Assembly: GCA_025458805.1 (NCBI GenBank)
Contig: JALORQ010000001.1
Coordinates: 1-49,926 of the forward strand
From: Rubrivivax sp.
Lineage (GTDB): Bacteria; Pseudomonadota; Gammaproteobacteria; Burkholderiales; Burkholderiaceae_C
DNA length: 49,926 nt
Direction of reading: 5' to 3'
A program made the position numbers and the translations under genes. Of the stretch, positions 17,106 through 27,737 are shown piece after piece. How positions within the stretch are numbered: the first letter of the stretch is position 1; each line of letters starts with the position of its first letter. The notes below the pieces were generated by a model. That model saw nothing but the letters and a program-made list of their open reading frames with translations. It ran no database searches and was not told the DNA's origin.

Positions 17106-17186
17106 GGCGCGGGGGCTCCTGGGAGTCGACGAAGGCGGGATGTCCGAGAGGACAGCAAATTCTGTGCGCGGCCTGCGCACCAGAAG
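17106..17186 (-). promoter_or_regulatory. Structured leader with possible ribosome-site sequestration
   Basis: On the minus strand the leader has two perfect short hairpins: GTGCGC-AGGCC-GCGCAC (17180-17164) and TGTCC-TCTC-GGACA (17154-17141). A longer-range stem can form between CTTCTGG (17186-17180) and CCAGGAG (17122-17116), with one G-U pair. The second arm contains the AGGAG ribosome site of the binding-protein gene. Folding would thus block translation. Xanthine (NMT1-motif) riboswitches are known upstream of such transporter genes, but I cannot confirm that consensus by eye. Function as a riboswitch is inference. Confidence 0.45.
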
Positions 17187-17347
17187 GATCGGGTTTCACC
17201 CCGTTGCGCACCTCGCAGGTGCGCAGGCGCCCCCGCACGGTGTCTCGAATGGAAGGAGGTCCCCGGCAACGCGCGCCGCGCCGCCCCCTTGCGCCGCGAA
17301 GCCCCGCCGCCGGCCGGGCCGGCCCGCGCTGCGGCAGACTCCCGCCC

Positions 17348-18100
17348 ATGGGAGAACCCGCACGCCCGCCGCGCACCGAGGCCGAGGTCAGGCGCGACCT
17401 CGCGGCCGCCTACCGGCTGGCGGCGCTGGCCGGCTGGGACGACACCGTCTACGGCCACCTGTCGGCCAGCGTGCCCGGAGAGCCCGGCCACTACCTCATC
17501 CACCGGTTCGGCTGGCTGTTCGAGGAGGTCACCGCCAGTTCGCTGGTCAAGGTCGACCTCGGCGGCCGCGTCGTCGATGGCTCCGGGGCCCGGGTCAACC
17601 CGAGCGGCTTCGCGATCCACGGCGCGGTCCACGCGGCGCGGCCCGACGTCGAGTGCGTGATCCACCTGCACGCGCCATGGGGCGTGGCGCTGGCCATGCT
17701 GCCTGGCGGCCTGCGCCCGACCTCGCAGTGGGCGATGCGGCTGCACGGGCGGCTCGGACGCCACGCGTACGAGGGGCTCGCGCTGGGTGCGGCGGAACGC
17801 GCCCGGCTCGTCGCCGCGCTCGGCGGGCTCGACGGGCTGATCCTCGAGCACCATGGGCCCCTGGTGGTCGGCCGCACCGTCGGCGAAGCCTTCATGCTCA
17901 TGCACGTCCTCGAGCGCGCCGCGATGGCGCAACTGCGCGCGAGCGCGGCGCACGGCGGGCCGGTTCCGGACGTCGGCGACGCGCTGGCCACGCTGACGCG
18001 GACGCAATGGCTCGGCGATGGCCGCGAGTGGGACGGCGACCTCGAATGGCCGGCCCTGCTGCGGCGAGCCGACCGGCTGGCGCCGGGATGGCGCGACTGA
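17348..18100 (+). CDS. Class II aldolase/adducin family protein
   Basis: A 250-aa protein of the class II aldolase/adducin fold, normally a zinc-dependent aldolase, epimerase or decarboxylase. The ATG at 17348 is preferred because the family homology starts with AAYRLAALAGWDDTVYGHLS shortly after it; the track's start at 17060 runs back into the leader of the opposite gene. Metal-binding histidines are visible in IHLHAPWG (about 104) and LEHHGPLVVG (about 165). It is followed 51 bp later by a small tautomerase gene on the same strand. The substrate is unknown. Confidence 0.85.
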   Translation: MGEPARPPRTEAEVRRDLAAAYRLAALAGWDDTVYGHLSASVPGEPGHYLIHRFGWLFEEVTASSLVKVDLGGRVVDGSGARVNPSGFAIHGAVHAARPDVECVIHLHAPWGVALAMLPGGLRPTSQWAMRLHGRLGRHAYEGLALGAAERARLVAALGGLDGLILEHHGPLVVGRTVGEAFMLMHVLERAAMAQLRASAAHGGPVPDVGDALATLTRTQWLGDGREWDGDLEWPALLRRADRLAPGWRD

Positions 18101-18139
18101 CGACACAGCCACCGCTCGATCTCGCGCCTTGACACCCAG

Positions 18140-18145
18140 AGGAGG
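18140..18145 (+). promoter_or_regulatory. Ribosome-binding site fixing the GTG start of the tautomerase gene
   Basis: A perfect AGGAGG sits 6 nt before the GTG at 18152. It supports this start for a gene that would otherwise be easy to miss, and it puts proline directly after the initiator methionine. Confidence 0.8.
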
Positions 18146-18151
18146 ATCCCC

Positions 18152-18358
18152 GTGCCCACCATCCGCGTCGAACTCTTCGCCGGCCGCAGCGTCGAGCAGA
18201 AGCGAGCCCTCGCCGAGGCGCTGACCGAGGCCACCGTACGCACGCTCGGGGGATCTCCCGACGGCGTCGACATCCTGTTCTACGACATCGAGCGCCACGA
18301 CTGGGCCACCGCGGGACGCCTCTGGAGCGACCGCGCGCCGCCCGCGCCCGCGTCCTGA
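18152..18358 (+). CDS. 4-oxalocrotonate tautomerase family protein
   Basis: A 68-aa member of the tautomerase superfamily. After removal of the initiator methionine, the N-terminal proline (MPTIRVELFAGRS) would be the catalytic base, as in 4-oxalocrotonate tautomerase. The pattern RSVEQKRALAEALTEATVRTLG is also typical. The GTG start is fixed by a strong AGGAGG. It probably shares a transcript with the class II aldolase-like gene upstream. Physiological substrate unknown; members act on enol-keto acids. Confidence 0.85.
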   Translation: MPTIRVELFAGRSVEQKRALAEALTEATVRTLGGSPDGVDILFYDIERHDWATAGRLWSDRAPPAPAS

Positions 18359-18369
18359 GCGGGCGGCAG

Positions 18370-18422
18370 GCGCCGAAGGCGGGCCGGGCGTGCAATTCCG
18401 CGCGGTCGGCGGGCTTCGGCGC
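18370..18422. repeat. Inverted repeat upstream of the TRAP binding-protein gene
   Basis: GCGCCGAA (18370-18377) and TTCGGCGC (18415-18422) form a perfect 8-bp inverted repeat separated by 37 nt, in the 117-bp gap before the gene at 18476. It could be an RNA stem or a spaced operator. No T-tract follows it. Confidence 0.3.
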
Positions 18423-18475
18423 GGCATCATCCGGCCGATAGTCGGAGCAGGATGCGAAAGGACGCAGGAGGGCCC

Positions 18476-19543
18476 ATGCCGACGCCGCTTGCCGCAACCC
18501 TGTCCGCGTGGCTGGCTGCGGCCGTGACGTGCCTGCTCGCAGTGCTGCCCGGCGATGCGCGCGCCGAGACGCAGGCCCTGCGCATCGTCGGCGGCCTGGC
18601 CGGCGTCAACCAGTACACGCGCCACGAGGAGCCCTTCTGGACGCGCGAGCTGCCGCGGCTCACGGCCGGACGGCTGAGCGCCGAGATCGTGCCGTTCGAT
18701 CGTGCCGGGCTGCGCGGGCAGGAGATGCTCACGCTGATGCGGCTGGGGGTCGTCCCGTTCGGCACGGCGATCCTGTCGCTGAGCGCGGGCGGCCAGCCCG
18801 AACTCGGCGCCCCCGACCTCGCCGGCCTCAGCCCGGACATGCCGACGCTGAGGCGTGTCGTCGCCGCGTACCGGCCGCACCTGACGGCACTGCTGCGCGA
18901 GCGCTTCGGCGTCGAGCTGCTCGCGGTCTACGTCTATCCGGCGCAGGTGACGTTCTGCACGAAGCCGTTCGCCGGGCTGGCGGGGTTGGCCGGACGACGC
19001 GTCCGCACCTCGAGCGTGACGCAGGCCGACTGGCTGGAGGCGCTGGGCGCGACGCCGGTGCAGACCGCATTCGCCGAGCTCCTGCCGCAGCTGCGTGCCG
19101 GCAACATCGACTGCGCGATCACCGGCACCATGTCGGGAAACACGATCGGCCTGCACGAGCTCACGACCCAGCTTCACACGATGCCCGTGACCTGGGGTCT
19201 TTCGATCTTCGCCGCCAACGGCGGCGCATGGCAGCAGCTGCCCGATGACCTGCGCGGGCTGCTGCGGCGCGAGCTGGCCCGGCTCGAGGCCGCGATCTGG
19301 GACGAGTCGGAGCGCGAGACCGCCGAAGGCGTCGCCTGCAACACCGGCGCCGCGGGCTGCCCCGGCGGGCGCGCCGGCCGCATGTCGGCGCTGCGTCCCT
19401 CTCCCGCGGACGAGCAGCGACGGCGCGAGATCCTCGAGGCCGTGGTGCTGCCGCGCTGGCTGCAGCGCTGCGGCGCCCCTTGCGCGCCGGTCTGGAACCA
19501 GACCATCGGGCCGGCGGTCGGCATCCCCGCGAGGCCGCGCTGA
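18476..19543 (+). CDS. TRAP transporter substrate-binding protein, DctP family (orphan)
   Basis: Periplasmic solute-binding protein, 355 aa. The ATG at 18476 lies 4 nt after a CAGGAGG site and gives a signal peptide ([19 protein letters not shown], cut near DARAE). The track's start at 18452 lies before this site. The body has DctP-type features ([41 protein letters not shown]) and a C-terminal cysteine-rich segment [12 protein letters not shown] known in a subgroup of these proteins. No DctQ or DctM membrane genes are present. Instead a hybrid histidine kinase follows directly, suggesting a role in sensing. Ligand unknown. Confidence 0.85.
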   Translation: MPTPLAATLSAWLAAAVTCLLAVLPGDARAETQALRIVGGLAGVNQYTRHEEPFWTRELPRLTAGRLSAEIVPFDRAGLRGQEMLTLMRLGVVPFGTAILSLSAGGQPELGAPDLAGLSPDMPTLRRVVAAYRPHLTALLRERFGVELLAVYVYPAQVTFCTKPFAGLAGLAGRRVRTSSVTQADWLEALGATPVQTAFAELLPQLRAGNIDCAITGTMSGNTIGLHELTTQLHTMPVTWGLSIFAANGGAWQQLPDDLRGLLRRELARLEAAIWDESERETAEGVACNTGAAGCPGGRAGRMSALRPSPADEQRRREILEAVVLPRWLQRCGAPCAPVWNQTIGPAVGIPARPR

Positions 19544-22047
19544 ACACGCCCGCATCCGCCGCCCGCACGTTGCGCCGACCGCTGCTGGCGCTGTGGATCG
19601 GCGCGGGCGTCCTCGCGCTGGCGATGAGCGGGCTCGCGGCCTGGCTCGTCGCCCAGGGACGCGCCGCGGCGCTGGCCGAGGGCGAACGCAGCGTCTCGAG
19701 GATCCTCGACAGCGCCGAGACGGCGCTCAACCGCGCGCTGCTGCAGGTCGACCTCGAGCTGTCGACGCTGCCCGAGGCCTTCGCCGCCGCCGAGGCCGAT
19801 GCCGCGACGGCGCTGGCCGCGCCGCTACGGGCGCTGGCCGCGGCGCGTGAGCGCTCGACGATCTTCGCCGACCTCGCACTGCTCGACGAGGCCGGCCGCA
19901 CGATCGGCGGCGCCACCCCCGCGAGCGCAAAGGCCGGCCTGCCGGTGCCGGCCGACTTCGTGCACCGCATCGTCCGGCAACCGATGCCGCAGATGCGCGT
20001 CAGCGCCCCGGTGGCTGCCGGCGCGGCCGGCGAACGTGCCCTCTACTTCGCGCGGCGCACGCGGCTCGCCGACGGGCGGACGGTCGCGCTGGTTGCCGAG
20101 GTCCCGGTGTCGGTGCTGTCGGGCCTGCTGGGCACGCCGACCGCCGGGCAGGGGGCGCAGATCACGCTGGAGCGCCTGGAAGGCGGCCTGCTCGCCAGCG
20201 TGCCCCCGAACGACCAGGCCGTCACGGATCCGCCCGCGCCGCTCCCGGCCGCGCAGCGGGATGGACGTCCCGTGCTCGCGGAGGCCCGGCTCGGCGGCGG
20301 TGCCGCGCACCTCGCTGCGCGGCCGGCGCTCTACCCGGAGCTGGTGATCACCGCCGCGGTCCCGCTGGCGCAGACGCTGGCCGCCTGGCGACAGCAGCGC
20401 GACGTCCTCGCGCTCGGCGGCCTGCTGCTGATCCTGCTCATCGGCGCTGGTGCACTGCTGACGCAGATGCAGCTCGTACGGCTGCAGCGCGCGCGCAGCG
20501 CGCTGGCGCTGTCGCAGGCCACGCTCGACCAGGCACTGGGTGCGATGGCCGACGGCTTCCTGCTGTGCGATGGCGAAGAGCGCGTCGTCAAGTGGAATGC
20601 CCGCTACCTGCAGCTCTTTCCCTGGCTGCGCCCGGCGATCGGCGTCGGCGTCCCGTACCGCAGGCTCGCCGAGACCGCGGCGGCGGCGCTGATGCCCGCG
20701 GGCACGGCCGACGAGCGCGCGGCTTGGGTCGAGATGCGGCTCGCGCTGCACCGCCAGGCCGACCGCGTCTGGGAGCAGGAGCTGGCCAACGGCATCGTCG
20801 TGCACGCCCTCGAACGCCGCACCCCGGACGGCGGCGTGGTCAGCGTCTTCCGCGACATCACCGCGGCCGAACGTCGGCTGGCGGCGGCCAAGGCGGCGGC
20901 GGAGGCGGCCAACGAGGCGAAGTCGAAGTTCCTCGCCACGATGAGCCACGAGATCCGAACGCCGCTCAACGCGGTGCTGGGGATGGCCGACCTGCTGCTC
21001 GCGACGCGTCTCGACGGCCGGCAGCGCCACTACGTCGAGCTGATGCGCAGCTCCGGGCGCAGCCTGCTCGAGGTCATCAACGACATCCTCGACGTCTCGA
21101 AGATCGAGGCCGGGCGCATGGAGCTCGAGGTCGCCGACTTCGACCCGGCGCAGGCCGTCGAGTCGGTGGCCGCGGTGCTCGAGCCGCGCGCCCGGGAGAA
21201 GGGGCTGCAGATGCGCTGCCGGCTCGCGCCGGGGCTGCCGCGAACCGTGCGCGGCGACGCGGCGCGGCTGCGCCAGGTGCTGATGAACCTGGTCGGCAAT
21301 GCGATCAAGTTCACCGCGCGCGGGTTCGTCGAGGTGCGCGTCTCGCACCTCGAGGCGGGCGACGACCGCATCACCCTCGAGATCGCGGTGCAGGACACGG
21401 GCGTTGGCATCGATCCGGATCTGCTGCCGACGCTGTTCGAGCCCTTCACGCAGGCCGACAGCTCGACGGCGCGCCGCTTCGGGGGCACCGGGCTCGGCCT
21501 GGCGATCTGCCGCGAGCTCGTCGAGCTGATGCACGGGCGCATCGATGTCCACAGCCGCCCGGGCGAAGGCAGCACCTTCGTGGTCAGGCTCGCGCTGCCG
21601 CGCGGCGAGCCGGCGCCGACCCGGCCGGCTGTGCTGGACGCGCCGACGGCACCCTCGGGCACGCGGCGTCGGATCCTGGTCGCCGAGGACAACGCGGTCA
21701 ACCAGATCCTCATCCGCGCGCTGCTCGAGCAGCTCGGGCACGATTGCGACGTCGTCGCCGACGGCGCCGAGGCGTTGCGCCAGGTGCAGGCCACCGCCTA
21801 CGACCTCGTGCTGATGGACGTGCAGATGCCCGCCCTCGACGGCCTGGCCGCGACGCGCGCGATCCGCGCGCTCGGCGGCACGACGGCGGGCGTGCCCATC
21901 GTCGCGATGACGGCGAACGCGATGGCCGAGGATCGCACCCAGTGCCTCGAGGCCGGCATGGACGACTACGTCACGAAGCCGATCGATCGCGCGCAGCTCG
22001 CCGCCGCGATCGAGCGCGCCGCGCAAGGCACTTCCGCCGACCGGTGA
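19540..22047 (+). CDS. Hybrid sensor histidine kinase/response regulator
   Basis: About 835 aa. A first membrane helix lies at about 15-38, a periplasmic sensor region at about 38-285, a second helix ([19 protein letters not shown]) at about 290-310, and a PAS-like domain at about 330-440. HisKA follows with [13 protein letters not shown] (phospho-His near 470), then HATPase_c with N ([11 protein letters not shown]) and G ([10 protein letters not shown]) boxes. The C-terminal receiver has [10 protein letters not shown] (Asp near 760). No HPt domain. The start is uncertain. TTG at 19480 (track) overlaps the previous gene by 64 nt; TTG at 19570 is possible; a CTG at 19540 overlaps the previous stop (CTGA) and has a GAGG upstream. 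I list 19540 on that basis. The receiver output partner is not in the window. Confidence 0.87.
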   Translation: MNTPASAARTLRRPLLALWIGAGVLALAMSGLAAWLVAQGRAAALAEGERSVSRILDSAETALNRALLQVDLELSTLPEAFAAAEADAATALAAPLRALAAARERSTIFADLALLDEAGRTIGGATPASAKAGLPVPADFVHRIVRQPMPQMRVSAPVAAGAAGERALYFARRTRLADGRTVALVAEVPVSVLSGLLGTPTAGQGAQITLERLEGGLLASVPPNDQAVTDPPAPLPAAQRDGRPVLAEARLGGGAAHLAARPALYPELVITAAVPLAQTLAAWRQQRDVLALGGLLLILLIGAGALLTQMQLVRLQRARSALALSQATLDQALGAMADGFLLCDGEERVVKWNARYLQLFPWLRPAIGVGVPYRRLAETAAAALMPAGTADERAAWVEMRLALHRQADRVWEQELANGIVVHALERRTPDGGVVSVFRDITAAERRLAAAKAAAEAANEAKSKFLATMSHEIRTPLNAVLGMADLLLATRLDGRQRHYVELMRSSGRSLLEVINDILDVSKIEAGRMELEVADFDPAQAVESVAAVLEPRAREKGLQMRCRLAPGLPRTVRGDAARLRQVLMNLVGNAIKFTARGFVEVRVSHLEAGDDRITLEIAVQDTGVGIDPDLLPTLFEPFTQADSSTARRFGGTGLGLAICRELVELMHGRIDVHSRPGEGSTFVVRLALPRGEPAPTRPAVLDAPTAPSGTRRRILVAEDNAVNQILIRALLEQLGHDCDVVADGAEALRQVQATAYDLVLMDVQMPALDGLAATRAIRALGGTTAGVPIVAMTANAMAEDRTQCLEAGMDDYVTKPIDRAQLAAAIERAAQGTSADR

Positions 22048-22138
22048 CCGTGGCCCCGGGCGGACCGGTCCGCGCGCGCTTCCGCAACAATGCGGCTGCC
22101 CGGGCCGCACGGCCTGCCACGACCCACGAAGGAGACCG

Positions 22139-23773
22139 ATGAACGGCCTGATGATGCAGCAGCCGCTGCTGATCTCGTCCCTGCTCGTCCACGCCGAGCG
22201 CCACCACGGCGACCGCGAGGTCGTCTCGCGACGCGTCGAGGGGGACATCCACCGCACCACCTACCGCGAACTCGCGGCGCGCGCCCGCCGCATGGCCAAG
22301 GCGCTGGCCCGGCTGGGCGTTGCGCCGTCGGACCGCGTCGCGACACTGGCCTGGAACGGCTACCGCCACATGGAGCTGTACTACGCGGCCAGCGGCAGCG
22401 GCGCCGTGCTGCACACCCTCAACCCCCGGCTGCACCCGGACCAGGTGGTCTACATCGCCGACCACGCCGAGGACCAGGTGCTCTTCTTCGACCTGACCTT
22501 CCTGCCGCTGGTGGCCGCGGTCGCCTCGCGCACGAAGACCGTCAGGCACTGGGTCGCGATGACCGACCGCGCCCACCTGCCGGCGGATGCGGCGGCGAAG
22601 ATCCCGAACCTGCTCGTCTACGAGGACCTGATCGACGCCGAGGACGACCGCTACGACTGGCCGACGTTCGACGAGAACACCGCCAGCTCGCTGTGCTACA
22701 CGAGCGGCACCACCGGCAACCCGAAGGGCGTGCTCTACAGCCACCGCAGCACGGTTCTGCACGCGATGGCCGGCGCGCTGCCGGACTGCCTGGGCTGCTC
22801 GGCCACCGACACCATCCTGCCCGTGGTGCCGATGTTCCACGTCAACTCGTGGGGCATCGTCTACGTGGCACCGATGACCGGCGCCAAGCTCGTGCTGCCG
22901 GGCGCGGCGCTGGACGGCAAGTCGCTCTACGAGCTCTTCGAGAGCGAGGGCGTCACCATCTCCGCCGGCGTGCCCACGGTGTGGCAGGGCCTGCTCGCCT
23001 ACGTGGAGGCCAACGGCCTCAAGTTCAGCACGATGAAGCGCACCGCCATCGGCGGCTCGGCCTGCCCGCCGGCGATGATCCGCAAGTTCTGGGACGACTA
23101 CGGCGTGCAGGTCCTCCACGCGTGGGGCATGACCGAGATGAGCCCGATCGGCACCGCGGCCGCCTTCAAGGCGAAGCACCTGGAGCAGACCCAGGAAGAG
23201 CGCTTCGCGGTCATGGCCACGCAAGGCCGCGCCGTGTACGGCGTGGACATGAAGATCGTCGACCCCAACGGCCAGGAGCTGCCCTGGGGCGGCGAGTCCT
23301 CGGGCGACCTGCTGGTGCGCGGCCCGTGGATCCTGTCGCAGTACTTCAAGGGCGAGGGCGGACAGGTCCTGCGCGACGGCTGGTTCCCGACCGGCGACGT
23401 CGCCCGCATCACCGCCGACGGCTACATGCAGATCACCGACCGCAGCAAGGACGTCATCAAGTCCGGAGGCGAGTGGATCGGCTCGATCGACCTCGAGAAC
23501 ATCGCGATGGCGCACCCCTCGGTGGCGATGGCCGCCTGCATCGCCGCGAAGCACCCGAAGTGGGACGAGCGCCCGCTGCTCGTGGTGATGCGGAAGCCTG
23601 GCGCCGAGGTGACGCGCGACGAGCTGCTCGCGTTCTACGAGGGCAAGGTCGCCAAGTGGTGGATCCCCGACGACGTCGTCTTCGTCGACGCGATCCCGCT
23701 CGGCGCGACCGGCAAGATGCAGAAGAACAAGCTGCGCGAGATGCTCAAGGACCACGTGCTGCCGACGGCCTGA
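22139..23773 (+). CDS. Acyl-CoA synthetase (AMP-forming), medium/long-chain type
   Basis: Activates a carboxylic acid to its CoA thioester through an acyl-adenylate. The 544 aa show the AMP-binding core [18 protein letters not shown], the GMTEMSP motif, the hinge [28 protein letters not shown] and the C-terminal catalytic lysine region [13 protein letters not shown]. The ATG follows a GAAGGAGA site. It resembles AlkK-like medium-chain fatty acid ligases and the related DmdB (methylmercaptopropionate-CoA ligase) group; sequence by eye does not separate these. It stands alone between the kinase and copA, so context gives no substrate. Confidence 0.9.
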   Translation: MNGLMMQQPLLISSLLVHAERHHGDREVVSRRVEGDIHRTTYRELAARARRMAKALARLGVAPSDRVATLAWNGYRHMELYYAASGSGAVLHTLNPRLHPDQVVYIADHAEDQVLFFDLTFLPLVAAVASRTKTVRHWVAMTDRAHLPADAAAKIPNLLVYEDLIDAEDDRYDWPTFDENTASSLCYTSGTTGNPKGVLYSHRSTVLHAMAGALPDCLGCSATDTILPVVPMFHVNSWGIVYVAPMTGAKLVLPGAALDGKSLYELFESEGVTISAGVPTVWQGLLAYVEANGLKFSTMKRTAIGGSACPPAMIRKFWDDYGVQVLHAWGMTEMSPIGTAAAFKAKHLEQTQEERFAVMATQGRAVYGVDMKIVDPNGQELPWGGESSGDLLVRGPWILSQYFKGEGGQVLRDGWFPTGDVARITADGYMQITDRSKDVIKSGGEWIGSIDLENIAMAHPSVAMAACIAAKHPKWDERPLLVVMRKPGAEVTRDELLAFYEGKVAKWWIPDDVVFVDAIPLGATGKMQKNKLREMLKDHVLPTA

Positions 23774-23818
23774 GCGACCGCGTCGGCCGCCGGTCGCGCC
23801 GGGGGTATCGTCGCGGTC

Positions 23819-26266
23819 GTGAACGAGCTTGCCCCGCCCGCCCCCGCGGCGACCGCGCGACCGGCCGGCGCCTCGGCGGCGCAGGCGTGGATGCTGCCGG
23901 TCGAGGGCATGACCTGCGCCTCCTGCGTGGCGCGGGTCGAGCGCGCGCTGCGCGCGGTGCCCGGGGTCGTCGAGGCCAGTGTCAACCTCGCCACCGAGTC
24001 GGTCACGGTGCGCAGCGCGCCGTCCCTGGATCCGGCGCTGCTGCTCACCGCGATCGAGAAGGCCGGCTACGCGGTGCCGACGCGCGAGCTGACGTTCGAC
24101 GTGGGCGGCATGACCTGCGCGTCGTGCGTTGCGCGCGTCGAGCGCGCGCTGCGCCGGTCCCCGGGCGTGCTCGGGGCCACCGTCAACCTAGCCACCGAGA
24201 CGGCCAGCGTGCGGGTCGCCGCAGGCACGCCGGCCGATGCGCTGGCGCAGGCCGTCGAGCGCGCCGGCTACACGGCGCGCGCGCGGGATGACGCGTCGTC
24301 GCCGGCCGCGGCGCCGGGCCCGACGGCGGCCCCGCCCTGGCCGGTCATCTGGGCCGCGCTGCTGTCGCTGCCGCTCGTGCTGCCGATGCTCGCGATGCCC
24401 TTCGGTCGCGACCTGTCGCTGCCCGGCGCATGGCAATGGGCGCTGGCGACGCCGGTGCAGTTCTGGCTCGGCGCACGCTTCTACCGCGCCGGCTGGAAGG
24501 CGTTGCTTGCCGGCAGCGGCAACATGGACCTGCTGGTCGCCCTCGGCACCACGGCCGCCTACGGGCTCAGCGTGTGGCTGCTCTTCGCGCACCGTGACCA
24601 CGGCGGCGCGCCGCACCTGTACTTCGAGGCGTCGGCCGTCGTCATCACGCTGGTGCTGCTCGGCAAGTGGCTGGAGGCGCGGGCCAAGCGCCGCACCACC
24701 GAGGCGATCCGCGCGCTGCAGGCGCTGCGCCCGGAGACCGCGCGCGTGAGGCGCGACGGCGCCGACACCGAAGTGCCGGTCGCGCGCGTGCGGCCAGGCG
24801 ACCTCGTCGTCGTGCGTCCCGGAGAGCGCATCGCGGTCGACGGCATCGTCGCCGAGGGCGCGAGCTCGGTCGACGAATCGCTGATCACCGGCGAGAGCCT
24901 GCCGGTGCCGCGCCACCCGGGCGACCGCGTCACCGGCGGCGCGGTCAACGGCGAGGGGCTGCTCGTCGTGCGCACGACCGCCGTCGGCGCCGAGTCGACG
25001 CTCGCGCGCATCGTGCGACTGGTCGAGTCGGCGCAGGCCGGCAAGGCGCCGATCCAGCGCCTCGTCGACCGGGTGAGCGCCGTCTTCGTGCCCGTCGTCG
25101 TGGCGCTCGCCGCGGTCACGCTGCTCGGCTGGGGGCTGGCCGCGGGCGACTGGGAGCAGGCGGTGCTCAACGCGGTGGCGGTGCTGGTCATCGCCTGCCC
25201 GTGCGCGCTCGGGCTGGCGACGCCGGCGGCCATCATGGCCGGCACGGGCGTCGCGGCACGGCACGGCATCCTGATCAAGGACGCCGAAGCGCTCGAGATC
25301 GCGCACGCGGTGGGCACCGTGGCCTTCGACAAGACGGGCACGCTGACGCTCGGGCGGCCCCGGCTCGCCGGCGTGCTGCCGGTGGCGGGCGTCAGCGCGG
25401 CCGACCTGCTCGCCGACGCCGCGGCCTTGCAGGCCGGCAGCGAGCATCCGCTGGCCGCTGCGGTGCGGGCCGCGGCGTCCGACGCCGGCCTCGCGCCGCC
25501 TGCGGCTGCCGCGCTGGCCGCCGCACCGGGACGCGGCATCGGCGGCCGCGTCGGCGCGCGCGAGCTGCGTCTGGGCAGCGGGCGCTGGATGGGAGAGCTC
25601 GGCATCGACCTGTCGCCGCTCGCCGCAGAGGCCGACTCGCACCGCGCCGCCGGCCGCACCGTGTCCTGGCTCGCCGAGGCCGGCGCGGCGCCGCGGCTGC
25701 TGGGCCTGCTCGCGTTCGGCGACGAGGTCAAGCCGGGTGCGCGCACGGCGCTGGCCTCGCTGCATGCGCTCGGCGTGCGCACGGTGATGCTGACCGGCGA
25801 CCACCGCGCCAGCGCCGAGGGCGTGGCGCGCGCGCTCGGCATCGACGCCGTCGAGGCCGAGGTGCTGCCCGCCGACAAGGCGGCAGCCGTCGAGCGCCTG
25901 AAGTCGGGCGGGCAGCGCGTCGCGATGGTCGGCGACGGTCTCAACGACGCCCCGGCGCTGGCCGCCGCCGACGTCGGCATCGCGATGGCCACCGGGACCG
26001 ATGTCGCGATGCACGCCGCCGGCATCACGCTGATGCGCGGCGATCCGGCGCTGGTCGCGGCCGCCATCGACGTCAGCCGCCGCACCTGGCGCAAGATCCG
26101 GCAGAACCTGTTCTGGGCCTTCGCCTACAACGTGGTCGGCATCCCGCTGGCGGCGCTCGGATGGCTCAACCCGATGATCGCCGGGGCGGCGATGGCGGCC
26201 AGCAGCGTCAGCGTGCTCGGCAACGCGCTTCTGCTGCAGCGCTGGCGACCGCCCGACGCGCGCTGA
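23819..26266 (+). CDS. copA: Copper-translocating P1B-type ATPase
   Basis: Exports Cu(I) from the cytoplasm. The 815 aa contain two N-terminal heavy-metal domains, each with GMTCASC (about residues 30-36 and 97-103). They also contain the membrane CPC motif ([13 protein letters not shown]), the phosphatase TGES, the phosphorylation site DKTGTLT, the SEHPLA motif of P1B ATPases, and [10 protein letters not shown]. The CPC motif and paired CASC domains mark copper/silver specificity. The start is GTG at 23819. No CueR or CopZ gene is adjacent; the neighbours are a fatty-acid CoA ligase and a convergent glycosyltransferase. Confidence 0.94.
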   Translation: MNELAPPAPAATARPAGASAAQAWMLPVEGMTCASCVARVERALRAVPGVVEASVNLATESVTVRSAPSLDPALLLTAIEKAGYAVPTRELTFDVGGMTCASCVARVERALRRSPGVLGATVNLATETASVRVAAGTPADALAQAVERAGYTARARDDASSPAAAPGPTAAPPWPVIWAALLSLPLVLPMLAMPFGRDLSLPGAWQWALATPVQFWLGARFYRAGWKALLAGSGNMDLLVALGTTAAYGLSVWLLFAHRDHGGAPHLYFEASAVVITLVLLGKWLEARAKRRTTEAIRALQALRPETARVRRDGADTEVPVARVRPGDLVVVRPGERIAVDGIVAEGASSVDESLITGESLPVPRHPGDRVTGGAVNGEGLLVVRTTAVGAESTLARIVRLVESAQAGKAPIQRLVDRVSAVFVPVVVALAAVTLLGWGLAAGDWEQAVLNAVAVLVIACPCALGLATPAAIMAGTGVAARHGILIKDAEALEIAHAVGTVAFDKTGTLTLGRPRLAGVLPVAGVSAADLLADAAALQAGSEHPLAAAVRAAASDAGLAPPAAAALAAAPGRGIGGRVGARELRLGSGRWMGELGIDLSPLAAEADSHRAAGRTVSWLAEAGAAPRLLGLLAFGDEVKPGARTALASLHALGVRTVMLTGDHRASAEGVARALGIDAVEAEVLPADKAAAVERLKSGGQRVAMVGDGLNDAPALAAADVGIAMATGTDVAMHAAGITLMRGDPALVAAAIDVSRRTWRKIRQNLFWAFAYNVVGIPLAALGWLNPMIAGAAMAASSVSVLGNALLLQRWRPPDAR

Positions 26267-26278
26267 GTCCGACCGCCG

Positions 26279-27544
26279 TCAGGCGCGCGAAGCGCCGGCG
26301 GCCTCGAGTCCATCGGCCAGACGGGCGCCGAGCCGCGGCACCTGGTGGTCGAGCATCGCGGTCAGGAATGCCGTCTCGACCTGCACGACGATGCGCTCCC
26401 AGTCGAGGTCGAGCGCGCTGAGCCTGGCCTGCGGGCCGAGCCTCGCCGGCAGCTCGGCCTCGGCGCCGAGCTCGCGCGCCGCGCGCACGAAGGCCCCGGC
26501 GTCGCCGGCCGGTACCTTGCGGCCGTTGCGACCGTCGACGACGAGCTCGGACGCCGCGGCATGGTCGAACGCCAGCACCGGCAGGCCGCTGGCCATCGCT
26601 TCGGGCACGACGTTGCCGTAGGTCTCGGTGAGGCTGGGGAAGACGAAGAGGTCACCCGACGCGTAGTGCGCGGCCAGATCCTCGCCGCGGCGCAGGCCGG
26701 CGCAGAGGGCTTCGGGGCAGTGCTGCTGCAGTTCGCGGCGCAGCGGGCCGTCGCCGACCAGCACCAGCCGCCACCGCGCACCGCCGGCGCGCAGCGCGTC
26801 GAAGGCGCGCAGCAGCAGGTCGAGGTTCTTTTCCGGAGCCAGCCGCCCGACGTAGAGCGCGGCCCGGTCGCCGGCGCGCAGGCCCCAGCTCGCCCGCAGG
26901 GCCTCGCTGCGGTGCTGCGGACCGAATCGGCGCGTATCGACACCGCGCGCCACGACGAGCAGGCGCTCGAAGCCGCTGGCGGCGAGCTCGGCGCGCAGCG
27001 CCTCGGTCGGCACCATCGTGAACCGCGTCGCGTTGTGGAAGCGCCGCAGGTAGGCAACGATGGGCTTGCGCAGCCAGCCGATGCCGTAGTGCCGGCTGTA
27101 GGCGTGGAAGTTGGTGCGGAAGTCCGAGGTCACCGGCAGGCGCAGACGTCGCGCCGCCCGCACCGCCGACCAGCCCAGCGGGCCTTCGGTCGCGACGTGG
27201 ACGACGTCGGGCCGCGCGAGCGACCACCGCCTCGCGAGCGCGGCGGCGGCCGGCAGACCCATGCGTAGGTTCGGATACTGCGGGATCGGCAGACCGCGCA
27301 TCAGCAGCTCGCCCAGGCGCGGCGCGTCGCCCGGCGCATCGCCGCGGTGCTGGCGCGGTCGCACCAGCTGCAGGTCGTGCCCGCGCGCATGCAGTCCCTC
27401 GACGACGCGTGCGATGGTCGTCGCGACCCCGTTGACTTCGGGCGGCCAGGTCTCGGTGACGACCGCGATGCGCAGCGAATGGCGGTTCGCCGGCCACTCG
27501 TCGACGAGGAACGGAGCCGGCTCGGCGAGGTTCATGACGCGCAT
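26279..27544 (-). CDS. GT4-family glycosyltransferase (MgtA/PimB-like)
   Basis: Retaining glycosyltransferase of 421 aa with a GT-B fold. The N-terminal domain begins RIAVVTETWPPEVNGVATT, the usual signature of this subgroup. The C-terminal donor-binding domain has YVGRLAPEKNLDLLLRAF and the E-x7-E region FPSLTETYGNVVPEAMASGLPVLAFD. Similar proteins transfer mannose or glucose to lipid acceptors. An ATG three codons into the frame (27535) is an equally good start. It lies beside a lipid-enzyme cluster, and such genes are often found next to LpxH-like phosphatases, as here about 5 kb away. Acceptor unknown. Confidence 0.88.
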   Translation of the reverse strand: MRVMNLAEPAPFLVDEWPANRHSLRIAVVTETWPPEVNGVATTIARVVEGLHARGHDLQLVRPRQHRGDAPGDAPRLGELLMRGLPIPQYPNLRMGLPAAAALARRWSLARPDVVHVATEGPLGWSAVRAARRLRLPVTSDFRTNFHAYSRHYGIGWLRKPIVAYLRRFHNATRFTMVPTEALRAELAASGFERLLVVARGVDTRRFGPQHRSEALRASWGLRAGDRAALYVGRLAPEKNLDLLLRAFDALRAGGARWRLVLVGDGPLRRELQQHCPEALCAGLRRGEDLAAHYASGDLFVFPSLTETYGNVVPEAMASGLPVLAFDHAAASELVVDGRNGRKVPAGDAGAFVRAARELGAEAELPARLGPQARLSALDLDWERIVVQVETAFLTAMLDHQVPRLGARLADGLEAAGASRA

Positions 27545-27725
27545 CGTGCCCGGGCATCAAGACCGGTCGATGACGGACGCACCTTCCGACCGGGCCGCGT
27601 CGGCCGACGAACCGACACGAGTCGGTCACGCCGCGTTCACGCGCGCCGCCGAGCATCCTTCCCGCGCCGGCCCCCGGTCAGCGCAAGCCTGCCCGCGGGC
27701 ACCGCCCGCGACCATGCCCCGCCCC

Positions 27726-27731
27726 AGGAGG
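27726..27731 (+). promoter_or_regulatory. Ribosome-binding site fixing a TTG start
   Basis: A perfect AGGAGG 6 nt before TTG 27738. It overrides the ATG at 27714, which has no comparable site. Confidence 0.75.
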
Positions 27732-27737
27732 ACCGCC

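Noticed and set aside
17141-17154. Guanidine-I (ykkC) riboswitch, from TGTCCGAGAG on the plus strand
   Set aside because: Only this short piece resembles the motif; other conserved parts are not found and it simply forms a hairpin.
16829-19555. 908-aa minus-strand frame across several genes
   Set aside because: Opposite strand of the aldolase-like, tautomerase and TRAP binding-protein genes; low-complexity product.
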